Source of the DNA: Lentzea albida
GTDB lineage: Bacteria; Actinomycetota; Actinomycetes; Mycobacteriales; Pseudonocardiaceae
Assembly: GCF_900111005.1 (NCBI RefSeq)
Contig: NZ_FOFV01000025.1
Coordinates: 62,001 to 126,000, forward strand
Length of the DNA stretch: 64,000 bases
Direction: 5' to 3'
Both the position numbers and the translations under genes were made by a program. Positions 39,982 to 48,875 of the stretch are shown here, one piece after another (within the stretch, counting starts at the first letter, position 1; each line of letters starts with the position of its first letter). Under the pieces are notes generated by a model. That model was given only the letters and a program-made list of their open reading frames with translations. It did not search any database and was not told where the DNA came from.

Positions 39982-41721
39982 CTAGCTCCGGTCGTCCGAG
40001 GAGGAGCCGGAGCCGTCCAGCCCGAGGTTCTCGGGCGCGTGGAGCTTGACCATCGTGCGCTGCACCCCCGCCGGCACGTGCCGTTGGGTGAGCAGCGAGA
40101 CCACGTACATCACCGCGAAGCCGAGCGGGACCGTCCACGCGGCTGGGCGGGAGAGCAGGATCTCGTACCAGGCGTCACCGGTGTCGGCGAACATCGTGAC
40201 GAGGCCCGCGGTCAGGGCCGGGACCCCGCCCGCGAGCATGCCGGCGATCGCGCCGACCGTCGTGATGCGGCTCGACCAGATCCCCAGCATCAGCAAGGGG
40301 CACAACGAGGACGCGGCCACGGCGAACGCGAGGCCGACCATGTCCGCGACCGGCATCCCGGTCGACACGAACGTCATCGCGAGCGGCACCAGGCCCGCCA
40401 GCACCGTGGAGAACCGGAAGCCGCGCACACCGCCCAGCCGCAGCACGTCCTGCGAGAGCACGCCCGCGAGCGACACCACCAGGCCCGACGACGTGGACAG
40501 GAACGCCGCGAAGGCGCCGCCCGCCACCAGGGCGCCGAGCAGCTCACCGCCGACGCCGTCGATCATCCGCGTCGGCAGCACCAGCACCACGGCGTCGGTC
40601 TGGCCGGTCATCAGCAGTTCGGGGGTGTAGACGCGGCCGAGCGCGCCGTAGATCGGCGGCATCAGGTAGAAGAACGCCAGCAGCCCGAGCACGATCAACG
40701 TCGTGCGGCGCGCGGCGGTGCCGTTCGGGTTGGTGTAGAAGCGCACGATCACGTGCGGCAGGCCCATGGTGCCCAGGAACGTCGCGATGATGAGCGAATA
40801 CGCCCCGTACAACGGGAAGTCCGCGCCGCTCGACATCGGCAGCGACCACATCTCGTTGGTGTTGTGCGCCATCGTGGACAGGTGCGGGACCGGGGCGTCC
40901 TTCGGGAACGTGAGCTCCGCGCCCTGCGCGATGCGGTGGTAGCCCTCGCCCAGCACCAGGCCCGTGTCGCCGACCCGCACGCCGTCGACCGAGCCGGTTC
41001 CCTTGACCAGCACGGCCTTCTCGACGTGGATCGTCGTCTGGCGCTGGAACGAGACGTCGGTGTTCTGCCGGAACACCGGGAAATCGGGCTTGGTCAGCGA
41101 CTCGGCGCCGTTCACCTGCCACACGATCACCAGGAACACGATCGGCACGGTGATCGCGGTGAGCTTGAGCCAGTACTGGAACGCCTGCACGAACGTGATC
41201 GACCGCATGCCGCCCGACATCACGTTCGCCGTCACGACCGCCGTGACGATCAGCGCGCCCACCCAGTCCGGCGCGCCCGTCACCGTGTTCAGCGTCAGGC
41301 CGGCGCCTTCCAGCTGGGGCAACAGGTACAGCCAGCCGATCGCGAGCGCCAGGATCGACGCGACCACGCGCACGCCCCGCGAACGGAAGCGCGCCTCGGC
41401 GAAGTCCGGCAGCGTGTAGGCGCCGGACCGGCGCAGAGGCGCCGCGACCATCGTCAGCAGCACCAGGTACCCGGCGGTGTAGCCGACCGGGAACCACAGC
41501 ATGTCCGGCCCGTAGGCGAAGATCAGCCCGGCGATGCCGACGAACGACGCCGCCGACAGGTACTCGCCGCCGATCGCGGACGCGTTCCACCACGGCGAGA
41601 CCGTGCGCGAGGCGACGTAGAAGTCGGAGGTGGTGCGGGAGACGCGCAGACCGTAGGCGCCGACGAGGATCGTGCCCAGTACGACGACCACCACCGCCAC
41701 GATGGCATACCCACTCGTCAT
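39982..41721 (-). CDS. Sodium/solute symporter, ActP-like
   Basis: 579 aa, about 13 hydrophobic segments, SSS family. Early helices contain FYVASRTVSPWWNASAIGGEYLSAASFVGIAG, typical of cation/acetate symporters; later SGLVVSLAGVLSQD and the Na site region in helix 8. A long extracellular loop lies around residues 190-270. It imports acetate or a similar carboxylate with a cation. It overlaps the DUF485-type gene by 4 nt and precedes the histidine kinase by 14 nt. Confidence 0.9.
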   Translation of the reverse strand: MTSGYAIVAVVVVVLGTILVGAYGLRVSRTTSDFYVASRTVSPWWNASAIGGEYLSAASFVGIAGLIFAYGPDMLWFPVGYTAGYLVLLTMVAAPLRRSGAYTLPDFAEARFRSRGVRVVASILALAIGWLYLLPQLEGAGLTLNTVTGAPDWVGALIVTAVVTANVMSGGMRSITFVQAFQYWLKLTAITVPIVFLVIVWQVNGAESLTKPDFPVFRQNTDVSFQRQTTIHVEKAVLVKGTGSVDGVRVGDTGLVLGEGYHRIAQGAELTFPKDAPVPHLSTMAHNTNEMWSLPMSSGADFPLYGAYSLIIATFLGTMGLPHVIVRFYTNPNGTAARRTTLIVLGLLAFFYLMPPIYGALGRVYTPELLMTGQTDAVVLVLPTRMIDGVGGELLGALVAGGAFAAFLSTSSGLVVSLAGVLSQDVLRLGGVRGFRFSTVLAGLVPLAMTFVSTGMPVADMVGLAFAVAASSLCPLLMLGIWSSRITTVGAIAGMLAGGVPALTAGLVTMFADTGDAWYEILLSRPAAWTVPLGFAVMYVVSLLTQRHVPAGVQRTMVKLHAPENLGLDGSGSSSDDRS

Positions 41722-42119
41722 GGACGTTCGACCAGCTCCGCGAACTCGCGTTCACTGCGCTCCGCCTGCCGCACGTAGAACCAGCCCGCCAGCAGCAGCA
41801 TCGGGCACGTCGCCACGCACAGCAGGAACCACGGCAGCCCGAGCCCGAGGACCCGGAACTTGCCGAGGTCGGGCTCGATCGCGAACAGCAGCGGCAGCAG
41901 GCCGAGCGCGCCGCACGCCACCAGACACACCGACAGTCCCAGCCGCCGCTGCGCCCGGATCAGCGTGCGCATGTAGACGGCGCCGAGCTCGCTCTGCTCG
42001 TTGATCTCGCGCGTGCCCGAGTACGGGCGCCGCGCGCGGGGTGCCCGCGTGCGCGGACTCGTCACCACCACGCGCTGGGTCGGTCTGGGGTCCGGCCTGG
42101 GAGGTGGTGGCGTGGTCAC
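41718..42119 (-). CDS. DUF485-like small membrane partner of the symporter
   Basis: 133 aa. Pro/Arg-rich cytoplasmic N-terminus (1-40) and two membrane helices (about 62-82 and 93-113), ending in YVRQAERSEREFAELVERP. Two-helix proteins of this kind accompany ActP-type symporters. Both ends overlap neighbours by 4 nt (ATGA), so its amount is tied to regulator and symporter. Confidence 0.78.
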   Translation of the reverse strand: MTTPPPPRPDPRPTQRVVVTSPRTRAPRARRPYSGTREINEQSELGAVYMRTLIRAQRRLGLSVCLVACGALGLLPLLFAIEPDLGKFRVLGLGLPWFLLCVATCPMLLLAGWFYVRQAERSEREFAELVERP

Positions 42120-43012
42120 GACCCGAGCCCGTTCCTCGGTTGCGTGCCCCCGGTGACGGGCGCGGGCCGGGCGCGGCGCACGAGCAGCTGCCGCAGGTGA
42201 CGGGCGTGCCGGCGGCTGACCGGCAGCACCGCGCCGCCGATCGTGACGCTCAGGTGCCCCTCCTCCAGGCGCAGCTCGTCGATGTGGCCGAGCGACACCA
42301 GGTGGCTGCGGTGGATGCGCACGAAACCGGCGCTGCGCCAGCGTTCCTCGAGGCCGTTCAACGCGGCGCGGACCAGGCCGCTGCCGGTCGCGGTGTGCAG
42401 GCGGGCGTAGTCGCCGTGCGCCTCCACGTACCGGATGTCGGCGAGGCGGATGAACCGCGTGACGCCGCCGAGTTCGACGGGGATGACCTCGTCACCCATC
42501 TCCGGCGGCGTGGACTTCGCGGGCTGCTGCGCGGGCACCGGGGCGGAGGGTTCGGTGGCGGTCTTCGAGTCCCAGACCTCGTGCACGATGCGGTGCACGG
42601 ACTCCGCGAGCCGTTCCTGCCGCACGGGCTTGAGCAGGTAGTCGAGCGCCTTGAGCTCGAACGCCTCGACGGCCGGCTGCTGGTGCGCCGTCACGAACAC
42701 GACGGGCGGCGGCTGCGCGAACCGCGACAGCACGCGGGCGAGGTCGAGCCCGTCGAGCCCGGGCATGCGGATGTCGAGGAACACCGCGTCCAACGGCTGG
42801 CCGGCGTCCATCGCGCGGTGCAGCACCCGGAGCGCCTTGGTGGCGTCGGTGACCGCTTCCACGTGGGCGATGCGCGGATCGGAGCGCAACAGGTACGTGA
42901 GGTCTTCCAGCGCCGGTGCCTCGTCGTCGACGGCGAGCACCCGCAGCGAGCGCTCGAGGCTGCCACGTCGATCCGGCCCCTCGCAGATGGGGCAGGGCAG
43001 ACCTGAGGTCAT
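42116..43012 (-). CDS. LytTR response regulator
   Basis: 298 aa from ATG 43012 (ATG 43078 also in frame). Receiver domain 25-140: VLAVDDEAPALEDL, phospho-acceptor Asp in AVFLDIRMPGLDG, VFVTAH, Lys in DYLLKPV. LytTR DNA-binding domain 195-285: VRFIRLADIRYVEAHGDYARL-type and FVRIHRSHLVSL. The N-terminus has GLPCPICEG, a C-x2-C pair not usual in this family. It probably controls the operon including the symporter in response to the kinase. Confidence 0.92.
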   Translation of the reverse strand: MTSGLPCPICEGPDRRGSLERSLRVLAVDDEAPALEDLTYLLRSDPRIAHVEAVTDATKALRVLHRAMDAGQPLDAVFLDIRMPGLDGLDLARVLSRFAQPPPVVFVTAHQQPAVEAFELKALDYLLKPVRQERLAESVHRIVHEVWDSKTATEPSAPVPAQQPAKSTPPEMGDEVIPVELGGVTRFIRLADIRYVEAHGDYARLHTATGSGLVRAALNGLEERWRSAGFVRIHRSHLVSLGHIDELRLEEGHLSVTIGGAVLPVSRRHARHLRQLLVRRARPAPVTGGTQPRNGLGS

Positions 43013-43256
43013 TCGAGATCGAGTCCAAACTGTGTGCGGCCGATCCTCACGTGGCGCGATTGGACCACGCTCGGTCATCGCGCGCCGGGTGAGCCGAGGG
43101 CGTCGGATACGCGATCATGCCCCCTCACGGAGGGTGACTTCTCGCGGGGGGCCGGTCGCAGGGCGTGTGCACGGCAGCATCCCCTCCCACCCCGTGAACC
43201 CGATTGGCCGCATCATCCGACAGGTGGGGGAGGAGCGGAAACCCTCCGATCGGGTG

Positions 43257-43544
43257 TCAGGAGTGTCTGACCGCCCGGGGCTGCGCGGCCAAGGCGTCAC
43301 CGAGCGTGATCTCCAACTCGATGAACGACTCCTCGGCACGACGGGCGGCCACGCTCACGGAGGCGGCGGCGGCCGGGCCGACGAGTCTGCGGGTGGGCGC
43401 GCGGAGCGCCTGGATCGCCTCCGACCACTGGTTCGAGAGCTTGGCGAGACCGCTCAGCGTGTCCACGAGCTCCTCGGTGTTGTCCGGCGGCGACGCGACG
43501 ATCTCCGCCAGCCGGTCGCGCAAGGCGTCCAGTGCCGGGTCCAC
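43257..43544 (-). CDS. Small helical protein, unknown
   Basis: 95 aa, no known family. Strong ribosome site GGAGG 7 nt before GTG 43544. Predicted all-helical: ALDALRDRLAEIVAS, TEELVDTLSGLAKLSNQWSEAIQAL and AARRAEESFIELEITLGDAL. No membrane segment or Cys. It stands alone between the LytTR operon and the helicase. Confidence 0.6.
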   Translation of the reverse strand: MDPALDALRDRLAEIVASPPDNTEELVDTLSGLAKLSNQWSEAIQALRAPTRRLVGPAAAASVSVAARRAEESFIELEITLGDALAAQPRAVRHS

Positions 43545-43972
43545 TTCACTCCTCCAGACGGGGCCGTGCCAGGAATTTCTGCCACTGCGGCATCACCATA
43601 TCCCGGCCGTGGTGTCCCAGTGCAATGATGTTGCCCCCAACGGCTCCATGTGATCAATCGATTGCACTGTCGTCTCATATGGTTCGTCTCAACTGGCATG
43701 TCCTCATTGCCGCCGAAATGCGTCCTGTTTCGACGTTCGGATCGAATATGCGCGCGCCGCGCGGGTGAATTCGCCGACCCCCCGCGGACAGGACATGAAA
43801 TCGGCCACGCGCGAGCCCGTGACAGGTACCGTTGCCAGACCTTCGAAGCCGAACGAGTGCTGCGCCAGCTGTTGGGCGTGTTCGAGCCGGAAGAAGGCGC
43901 GCGTGCACCGCAGGGCCGCCTGTGCCCTCGCGCGGTGGAGCGACCTCGCGTCGGACGAGGCCCGCGGCTGGC
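43545..43972. other. Gene-poor gap with lower GC
   Basis: Between a small gene start and the helicase stop. 43620-43760 is clearly more AT-rich than the surroundings and holds the inverted repeat at 43618-43669. Right part: the minus frame downstream of the helicase and a plus frame from 43765 read with mixed composition and no family; neither is convincing. Confidence 0.45.
43618..43669. repeat. Nested inverted repeat, possible RNA or operator
   Basis: CAGTGCAAT (43618-43626) and ATTGCACTG (43661-43669) are exact reverse complements 34 nt apart. The interval contains GTTGCCCCCAAC and ends in the palindrome CAATCGATTG. No gene start is close, so a small RNA or binding site are both open. Confidence 0.5.
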
Positions 43973-46459
43973 TCAGAGCCTGCCGACGTCCGTGATCGTC
44001 ACGACGGCCTCGCCCAGTTCGTCGGACGCGGCCAGGTCGACCTCGGCGTTGAAGCCCCAGTCCTTGTCGCCCGCCGGGTCCTCGAAGATCTGGCGGCAGA
44101 CCCAGCGCTCGCGCTCGACGTTGATGATCAGGAACGCCGGGCCGCGCGCGTTCGGGCCCGCGCCGATGTCCGAGTGCTCCTCGAAGTACGGCTCCAGCGC
44201 GTCCATCCACTCCTTGGCGGTCCAGCCCGACTCGTGGTCGAGCTCCCCGAGGGAGTACCAGTCGCGCTTGGCGGCGAGTTCGACGCGGCGGAACAGGGCG
44301 TTGCGGACCAGGACGCGGAACGCGCGGACGTTGCGGGTGACCGCGGGCGGGAGGTCGACGCGGACCTCCTCGACCGGCGCGTCGGGGTTGGTGAGCTTCT
44401 CCCACTCGTCGATCAGCGACGAGTCGACCTGGCGGACGAGCTCGCCGAGCCATGAGATCAGGTCCTGCAGCTCCTCGGTCTTCGCCTCGTCGGGCACCGT
44501 CTGCGACAGCGCCTTGTAGGCGTCGGCCAGGTACCGCAGCACCAGGCCCTCGGAGCGCGCCAGGCCGTAGAACGACACGTACTCCGTGAACGTCATCGCG
44601 CGCTCGTACATGTCGCGCACGACGGCCTTGGGGGACAGGTGGTAGTCGCCGACCCACGGGTGGCCGCGGCGGTAGGTGAAGAAGGCGGCTTCCAGCAGTT
44701 CGTTCAGCGGCTTCGGGTACGTGACCTCGTCGAGCAGCTCCATGCGCTGGTCGTACTCGATGCCGTCGGCCTTCATCGCGCCGATCGCCTCGCCGCGCGC
44801 CTTGTGCTCCTGCGCGCCCAGGATCTGCCTCGGGTCGTCCAGGATGGACTCGATCACCGACAGCACGTCCAGCTCGTAGCCCGGCGCCTCGCGGTCGAGC
44901 AGTTCGATCGCGGCCAGCGCGAACGGCGACAGCGGCTGGTTCAGCGCGAAGTTGAACTGCAGGTCCATCGTGAGGCGGAAGTCGTCGCCGTCGCGTTCCA
45001 CGACACCGGCGGCGACCAGCGCCTTGTACATCGCCAAAGCGCGCTTGATGTGCCTGAGCTGCTTCGGGCGGTCCTCGTGGTTGTCCTCCAGCAGGTGCCG
45101 CATGGCCTGGAACGCGCCACCGGCGGGACGGCCGATCACGTTCAGCAGCATCGCGTGCGAGACCTGGAACGACGACGTCAGCGGCTCGGGCTCGGCGCCC
45201 ACGAGCCGTTCGAACGTCGACTCGCTCCACGACACGAACCCGTCCGGGGCCTTCTTGCGGACGACCTTGCGGCGCTTCTTCGGGTCGTCGCCCGCCTTCG
45301 CGAGCGCCTTGATGTTCTCGACCTCGTGCTCGGGCGCCTGCACGACGACCGTGCCGACCGTGTCGTAGCCAGCGCGGCCCGCCCGTCCGGCGATCTGGTG
45401 GAACTCACGGGCCTTCAAGATCCGCGTGCGCGTGCCGTCGTACTTCGAGAGAGCCGTGAACACGACCGTGCGGATCGGCACGTTGATGCCGACACCGAGG
45501 GTGTCCGTGCCGCAGATGACCTTGAGCAGACCGGCCTGCGCGAGCTGCTCGACCAGTCGGCGGTACTTCGGCAGCATGCCGGCGTGGTGCACGCCGATGC
45601 CGTGCCGGACCAGCCGCGACAGCGTCTTGCCGAACCCCGAGGAGAAGCGGAAGTTGCCGATCGTGGAGGCGATCTCCTCCTTCTCGGCCTTGGTGGCGAC
45701 GTTGACGCTCATCAGCGACTGCGCGCGCTCCAGGGCCGCGGCCTGCGTGAAGTGCACGACGTAGATCGGCGCCTCACGGCCGTGCAGCAGGTCTTCGATC
45801 GTCTCGTGCAACGGCGTGGTGACGTACTGGAAGTTCAACGGCACCGGGCGCTGCGCCGAGCGGACCACGGCCGTCGGACGGCCGGTGCGCCGCGTCAGGT
45901 CCTTCTCGAAGAACGAGACGTCGCCGAGCGTCGCCGACATCAGCAGGAACTGGGCCTGCGGCAGCTCGACGATCGGCACCTGCCAGGCCCAGCCGCGGTC
46001 GGGCTCGCTGTAGAAGTGGAACTCGTCCATCACGACCTGGCCGACGTCGGCCGCGGCGCCGTCGCGCAGCGCGATGTTCGCGAGGATCTCGGCGGTGCAG
46101 CAGATGATGGGCGCCTGGTCGTTGACCGAGGCGTCGCCGGTCATCATGCCGACGTTCTCCGGCCCGAAGACCTCGCACAGCGCGAAGAACTTCTCCGAGA
46201 CCAGCGCCTTGATCGGCGCCGTGTAGAAGCTGCGCTGGTTGCCCGCCATCGCGACGAGGTGCGCGCCGATGGCCACCAGGCTCTTGCCCGACCCCGTGGG
46301 CGTGCTGAGGATGACGTTGGCCCCCGAGACGAGCTCGATGACCGCTTCCTCCTGCGCCGGGTACAGCGCCAGGCCGCGCTCGGTCGCCCAGTGGGAGAAG
46401 GCGTCGAACAGTTCGTCTTCGTCGGCGATCGAGGTGAGCCGGTCCGTGAGTGCAGTCAT
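43973..46459 (-). CDS. Ski2-like DEAD/DEAH helicase with DUF3516
   Basis: 828 aa. Motif I LSTPTGSGKS (residues 51-60), motif II VMDEFHFYSE (D-E-F-H), motif III LMSATLGD, motif VI QIAGRAGRAGYD. From about residue 420 the actinobacterial DUF3516 region follows (ELLDREAPGYELDVLSVIE and on). An RNA or DNA helicase of the Ski2/HelY kind, cytoplasmic, possibly in RNA decay. It starts 10 nt after the glutamine synthetase-like gene; TATAGT lies 9 nt before its ATG, overlapping that stop. Confidence 0.9.
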   Translation of the reverse strand: MTALTDRLTSIADEDELFDAFSHWATERGLALYPAQEEAVIELVSGANVILSTPTGSGKSLVAIGAHLVAMAGNQRSFYTAPIKALVSEKFFALCEVFGPENVGMMTGDASVNDQAPIICCTAEILANIALRDGAAADVGQVVMDEFHFYSEPDRGWAWQVPIVELPQAQFLLMSATLGDVSFFEKDLTRRTGRPTAVVRSAQRPVPLNFQYVTTPLHETIEDLLHGREAPIYVVHFTQAAALERAQSLMSVNVATKAEKEEIASTIGNFRFSSGFGKTLSRLVRHGIGVHHAGMLPKYRRLVEQLAQAGLLKVICGTDTLGVGINVPIRTVVFTALSKYDGTRTRILKAREFHQIAGRAGRAGYDTVGTVVVQAPEHEVENIKALAKAGDDPKKRRKVVRKKAPDGFVSWSESTFERLVGAEPEPLTSSFQVSHAMLLNVIGRPAGGAFQAMRHLLEDNHEDRPKQLRHIKRALAMYKALVAAGVVERDGDDFRLTMDLQFNFALNQPLSPFALAAIELLDREAPGYELDVLSVIESILDDPRQILGAQEHKARGEAIGAMKADGIEYDQRMELLDEVTYPKPLNELLEAAFFTYRRGHPWVGDYHLSPKAVVRDMYERAMTFTEYVSFYGLARSEGLVLRYLADAYKALSQTVPDEAKTEELQDLISWLGELVRQVDSSLIDEWEKLTNPDAPVEEVRVDLPPAVTRNVRAFRVLVRNALFRRVELAAKRDWYSLGELDHESGWTAKEWMDALEPYFEEHSDIGAGPNARGPAFLIINVERERWVCRQIFEDPAGDKDWGFNAEVDLAASDELGEAVVTITDVGRL

Positions 46460-46469
46460 CGCAGGTGAA

Positions 46470-47819
46470 CTATAGGTGGTACGCGTATTCGGTGAACTCC
46501 CAGTCGGTCACGAACCGCTGGAACCGGGCCACCTCCTCCCACTTGAAGTCCACATAGGACCGCACGAAGTCCTTGCCCAGCACGTCGACCATCGACGTGT
46601 CCTCCTCCAGGTAGGCGAGGGCGTCGGGCAGCGTGGCGGGCAGCGTCGGGGCCTTGGCCGGGTCGTAGCCGTACCCGGCGGACGGCCGCGGCGGCTCGAT
46701 CTGGTCGCGAATGCCCAGGTAGGTGGCGGCGATGAGGCCCGCGATGCCGAGGTACGGGTTCGCGCTCGCGTCGCCGAGCCGCAGCTCGAGCCGCGTGGTC
46801 TCGCCGCGCTCGGCCGGCACCCGCAGCATCGCGCTGCGGTTGTCGAGGCCCCAGTCGATCAGCCACGGCGCGAGCGAGTCCGGCCCGAACCGCTTGTAGG
46901 AGTTGACCGTGGGGTTGAGCAGCGCGGCGAGCGCCGGCGCGTGCTTGAGGATGCCGCCGATCGCCCAGCGCGCCTCGTCCGACAGCCCGCTCGACGTGCC
47001 CGCCGCCTGGAACGCGTTGCGGCCGTCCTTCTCGTGGCACGAGAGGTGCAGGTGGAACCCGCTGCCGCCGCCGTCGTTGAACGGCTTGGCCATGAACGTC
47101 GCGAGCCGGCCTTCCCGCCTCGCGAGCTCCTTGACGCTCGTCTTGAACCGGAACGCGCGGTCGGCCGCGTCCATCGCCGGCGAGTGGACGAGGTTGATCT
47201 CGAACTGCCCGCCGGCGTACTCGTGGTTGCCGCCGGTCGTCTGCAGACCCGCGCTGCTGAGCGTGCGAAGAGTTCTCAACAGATGACCGTCGGAATCACC
47301 GCGGCGCCCCGTCGCGTAGACGTTGCCGGGCTCGTCGCAGTACGGACGCCACCCGTTCGGGCGATCTTCGTCGGGTTCGCAGAGAAAATATTCCAGCTCG
47401 GGACCGATCACGGGGGAGAGCCCCGTGGTGTCGAATATCTCCAGCGCCCTTCGAAGCACCTGCCGCGGTGATTCGTCCACGGGTCTTTCGTCGGCGGGGC
47501 TCACCGCGTCGCCGATGCACCACGCCACGCCCGGCTCCCACGGGATCGGGAGCAGCGTGTCGAGGTCGGGGACCACGATGACGTCGGGCAGCCCGGCGTC
47601 CAGCACACCCCCGTTCTCGGTGGTCTTGCCGCCCGGCGTCGTGCTGTAGACGGCGCGGCAGAACGACAGCCCGCGCTGGGTAACCGCAGGTAGGTGCTCT
47701 ACGAGGACGTCACGGCCCCGGTCGGTGCCGAGCAGGTCGGGGAAGACGACGCGCACCACGTCGATCCCGTCCTCGCCGAGTCTTGCCGCGAGTTCCCGTG
47801 TCACCTGTTCACCGGCCAC
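46470..47819 (-). CDS. Glutamine synthetase-like enzyme (GlnA3/GlnA4 type)
   Basis: 449 aa. GS fold: ELEYFLCE and NHEYAGGQFEINL (metal Glu), GGGSGFHLHLS (His and ATP), LNPTVNSYKRFGP, and RGETTRLELRLGDASANPYL. It lacks the adenylylation-site Tyr loop of GlnA. Such paralogues in Streptomyces ligate glutamate to polyamines or ethanolamine. A divergent MarR regulator and several palindromes upstream suggest induction by its substrate. True ammonia assimilation is less likely. Confidence 0.87.
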   Translation of the reverse strand: MAGEQVTRELAARLGEDGIDVVRVVFPDLLGTDRGRDVLVEHLPAVTQRGLSFCRAVYSTTPGGKTTENGGVLDAGLPDVIVVPDLDTLLPIPWEPGVAWCIGDAVSPADERPVDESPRQVLRRALEIFDTTGLSPVIGPELEYFLCEPDEDRPNGWRPYCDEPGNVYATGRRGDSDGHLLRTLRTLSSAGLQTTGGNHEYAGGQFEINLVHSPAMDAADRAFRFKTSVKELARREGRLATFMAKPFNDGGGSGFHLHLSCHEKDGRNAFQAAGTSSGLSDEARWAIGGILKHAPALAALLNPTVNSYKRFGPDSLAPWLIDWGLDNRSAMLRVPAERGETTRLELRLGDASANPYLGIAGLIAATYLGIRDQIEPPRPSAGYGYDPAKAPTLPATLPDALAYLEEDTSMVDVLGKDFVRSYVDFKWEEVARFQRFVTDWEFTEYAYHL

Positions 47820-48122
47820 GTCGAACTACCTTTCCGGCACTGTGTGTCGCTGACGCGGAGGGGATAACGTCGAGGGGCAAACGCTATCGACCCGTCCGTG
47901 GAGCGAAGACCGTCATTGGTCCCAGTCGGGGTGCTCCACACTCATCGTCCACCACCGGGCAACAGTCCGTAACTGGACGGGTGACGACCGTCACGAGATC
48001 ATGCACGATGTGGGATCGTGATCAAAGAGGTTGCGGATCGACTCGCACCACATCACAGACATAGTTCGGAACCGCAAGTATTGTGCCGGGAACACCTGAG
48101 CTCGAGCACGGGAGACTTTGAG
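47820..48122. promoter_or_regulatory. Palindrome-rich divergent regulatory region
   Basis: Between the GS-like gene and the MarR gene. It holds GTGGAGC/GCTCCAC (47898-47904 with 47933-47939, enclosing GACC/GGTC), GTGACG-AC-CGTCAC (47981-47994), and CACGAT-GTGGG-ATCGTG (48004-48020). These are candidate MarR-family operators. No GlnR-type GTNAC-N6-GAAAC site was found. Confidence 0.55.
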
Positions 48123-48698
48123 TTGTCTGGTCACCACACGATTGCCGAGACCGAGAAAGCCGTCCAGGCCAAGCTCGGTGCGGTGCCGCTGCATCGCGAG
48201 CAGATGGCGGCGGTGTCGAACATCCACCGCGCCGCCACCGCGATCCGCCAGCACCTCGAGAACTCGGTGCTGCGCACCAGCGATCTGACCTGGACCGGCT
48301 TCGTCGTGCTCTGGGTCGTGTGGATCTGGGGCGAGATGGAGACGCGCTACGTGGCCGAGGAGGCCGGGATCTCCAAGGGCACCCTGACCGGCGTCGCCAA
48401 GACGCTGCAGTCGCGGGGCCTGCTGGAGCGCCTCGGGCACCCGACCGACGGGCGGCTGGCCGTGCTGCGACTCACCCCCGAGGGTGAAGAGCTGATGGCC
48501 GACCTCTTCCCCAAGTTCAACGAGGAAGAGGTCTTCGTCTCCGACCCGCTGGAGTCGTCCGAGGCCCAGTCGCTGGCCGAGATGCTGCGCCGGATGGTGA
48601 CGCACCTGGAGGCCAACGGGGAGCAGCGCCGGCTGGACCTGCGCGGGGACACGCCGTTGCCGCCGCGCCGGTCGGGGCGCCGGGCCAAGCACGGCTGA
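48123..48698 (+). CDS. MarR-family transcriptional regulator
   Basis: 191 aa from TTG 48123 with GGAG 8 nt upstream; GTG 48018 is an in-frame alternative. Winged helix in residues 70-135: YVAEEAGISKGTLTGVAKTLQSRGLLERL then wing GHPTDGRLAVLRLTPEG. The C-terminal tail TPLPPRRSGRRAKHG is basic. Divergent from the GS-like gene, which is its likely target; the palindromes in the gap are candidate sites. Confidence 0.9.
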   Translation: MSGHHTIAETEKAVQAKLGAVPLHREQMAAVSNIHRAATAIRQHLENSVLRTSDLTWTGFVVLWVVWIWGEMETRYVAEEAGISKGTLTGVAKTLQSRGLLERLGHPTDGRLAVLRLTPEGEELMADLFPKFNEEEVFVSDPLESSEAQSLAEMLRRMVTHLEANGEQRRLDLRGDTPLPPRRSGRRAKHG

Positions 48699-48711
48699 CG
48701 GCTGCGCTCGT

Positions 48712-48740
48712 TGTGGGCGACTCACCGGGGGTGAGTCGCC
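48712..48740. terminator. Perfect 13-bp hairpin between convergent genes
   Basis: TGGGCGACTCACC (48712-48724) and GGTGAGTCGCCCA (48728-48740) are exact reverse complements around GGG. It ends the MarR gene and can act for the convergent decarboxylase, 136 nt beyond. Confidence 0.78.
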
Positions 48741-48875
48741 CAATTCGGCGTTCGGTCGGGGTCTGGGTGGGCAGAGGGTGTTGGCCTGACCAGGCCGTTC
48801 GGGTCGGCTTGTTGCGCCTCAGCGGGCAGGGACAGCTCACCTGCTGCCCCTTTCCCGTGACCGGCTCGGCGCCGC

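Noticed and set aside
43765..43995. Small Cys-rich plus-strand protein
   Set aside because: No ribosome site, overlaps the helicase end, and composition fits a shadow frame.
47820..48122. GlnR box before the GS-like gene
   Set aside because: GTAAC occurs but the GAAAC half six bases later does not.
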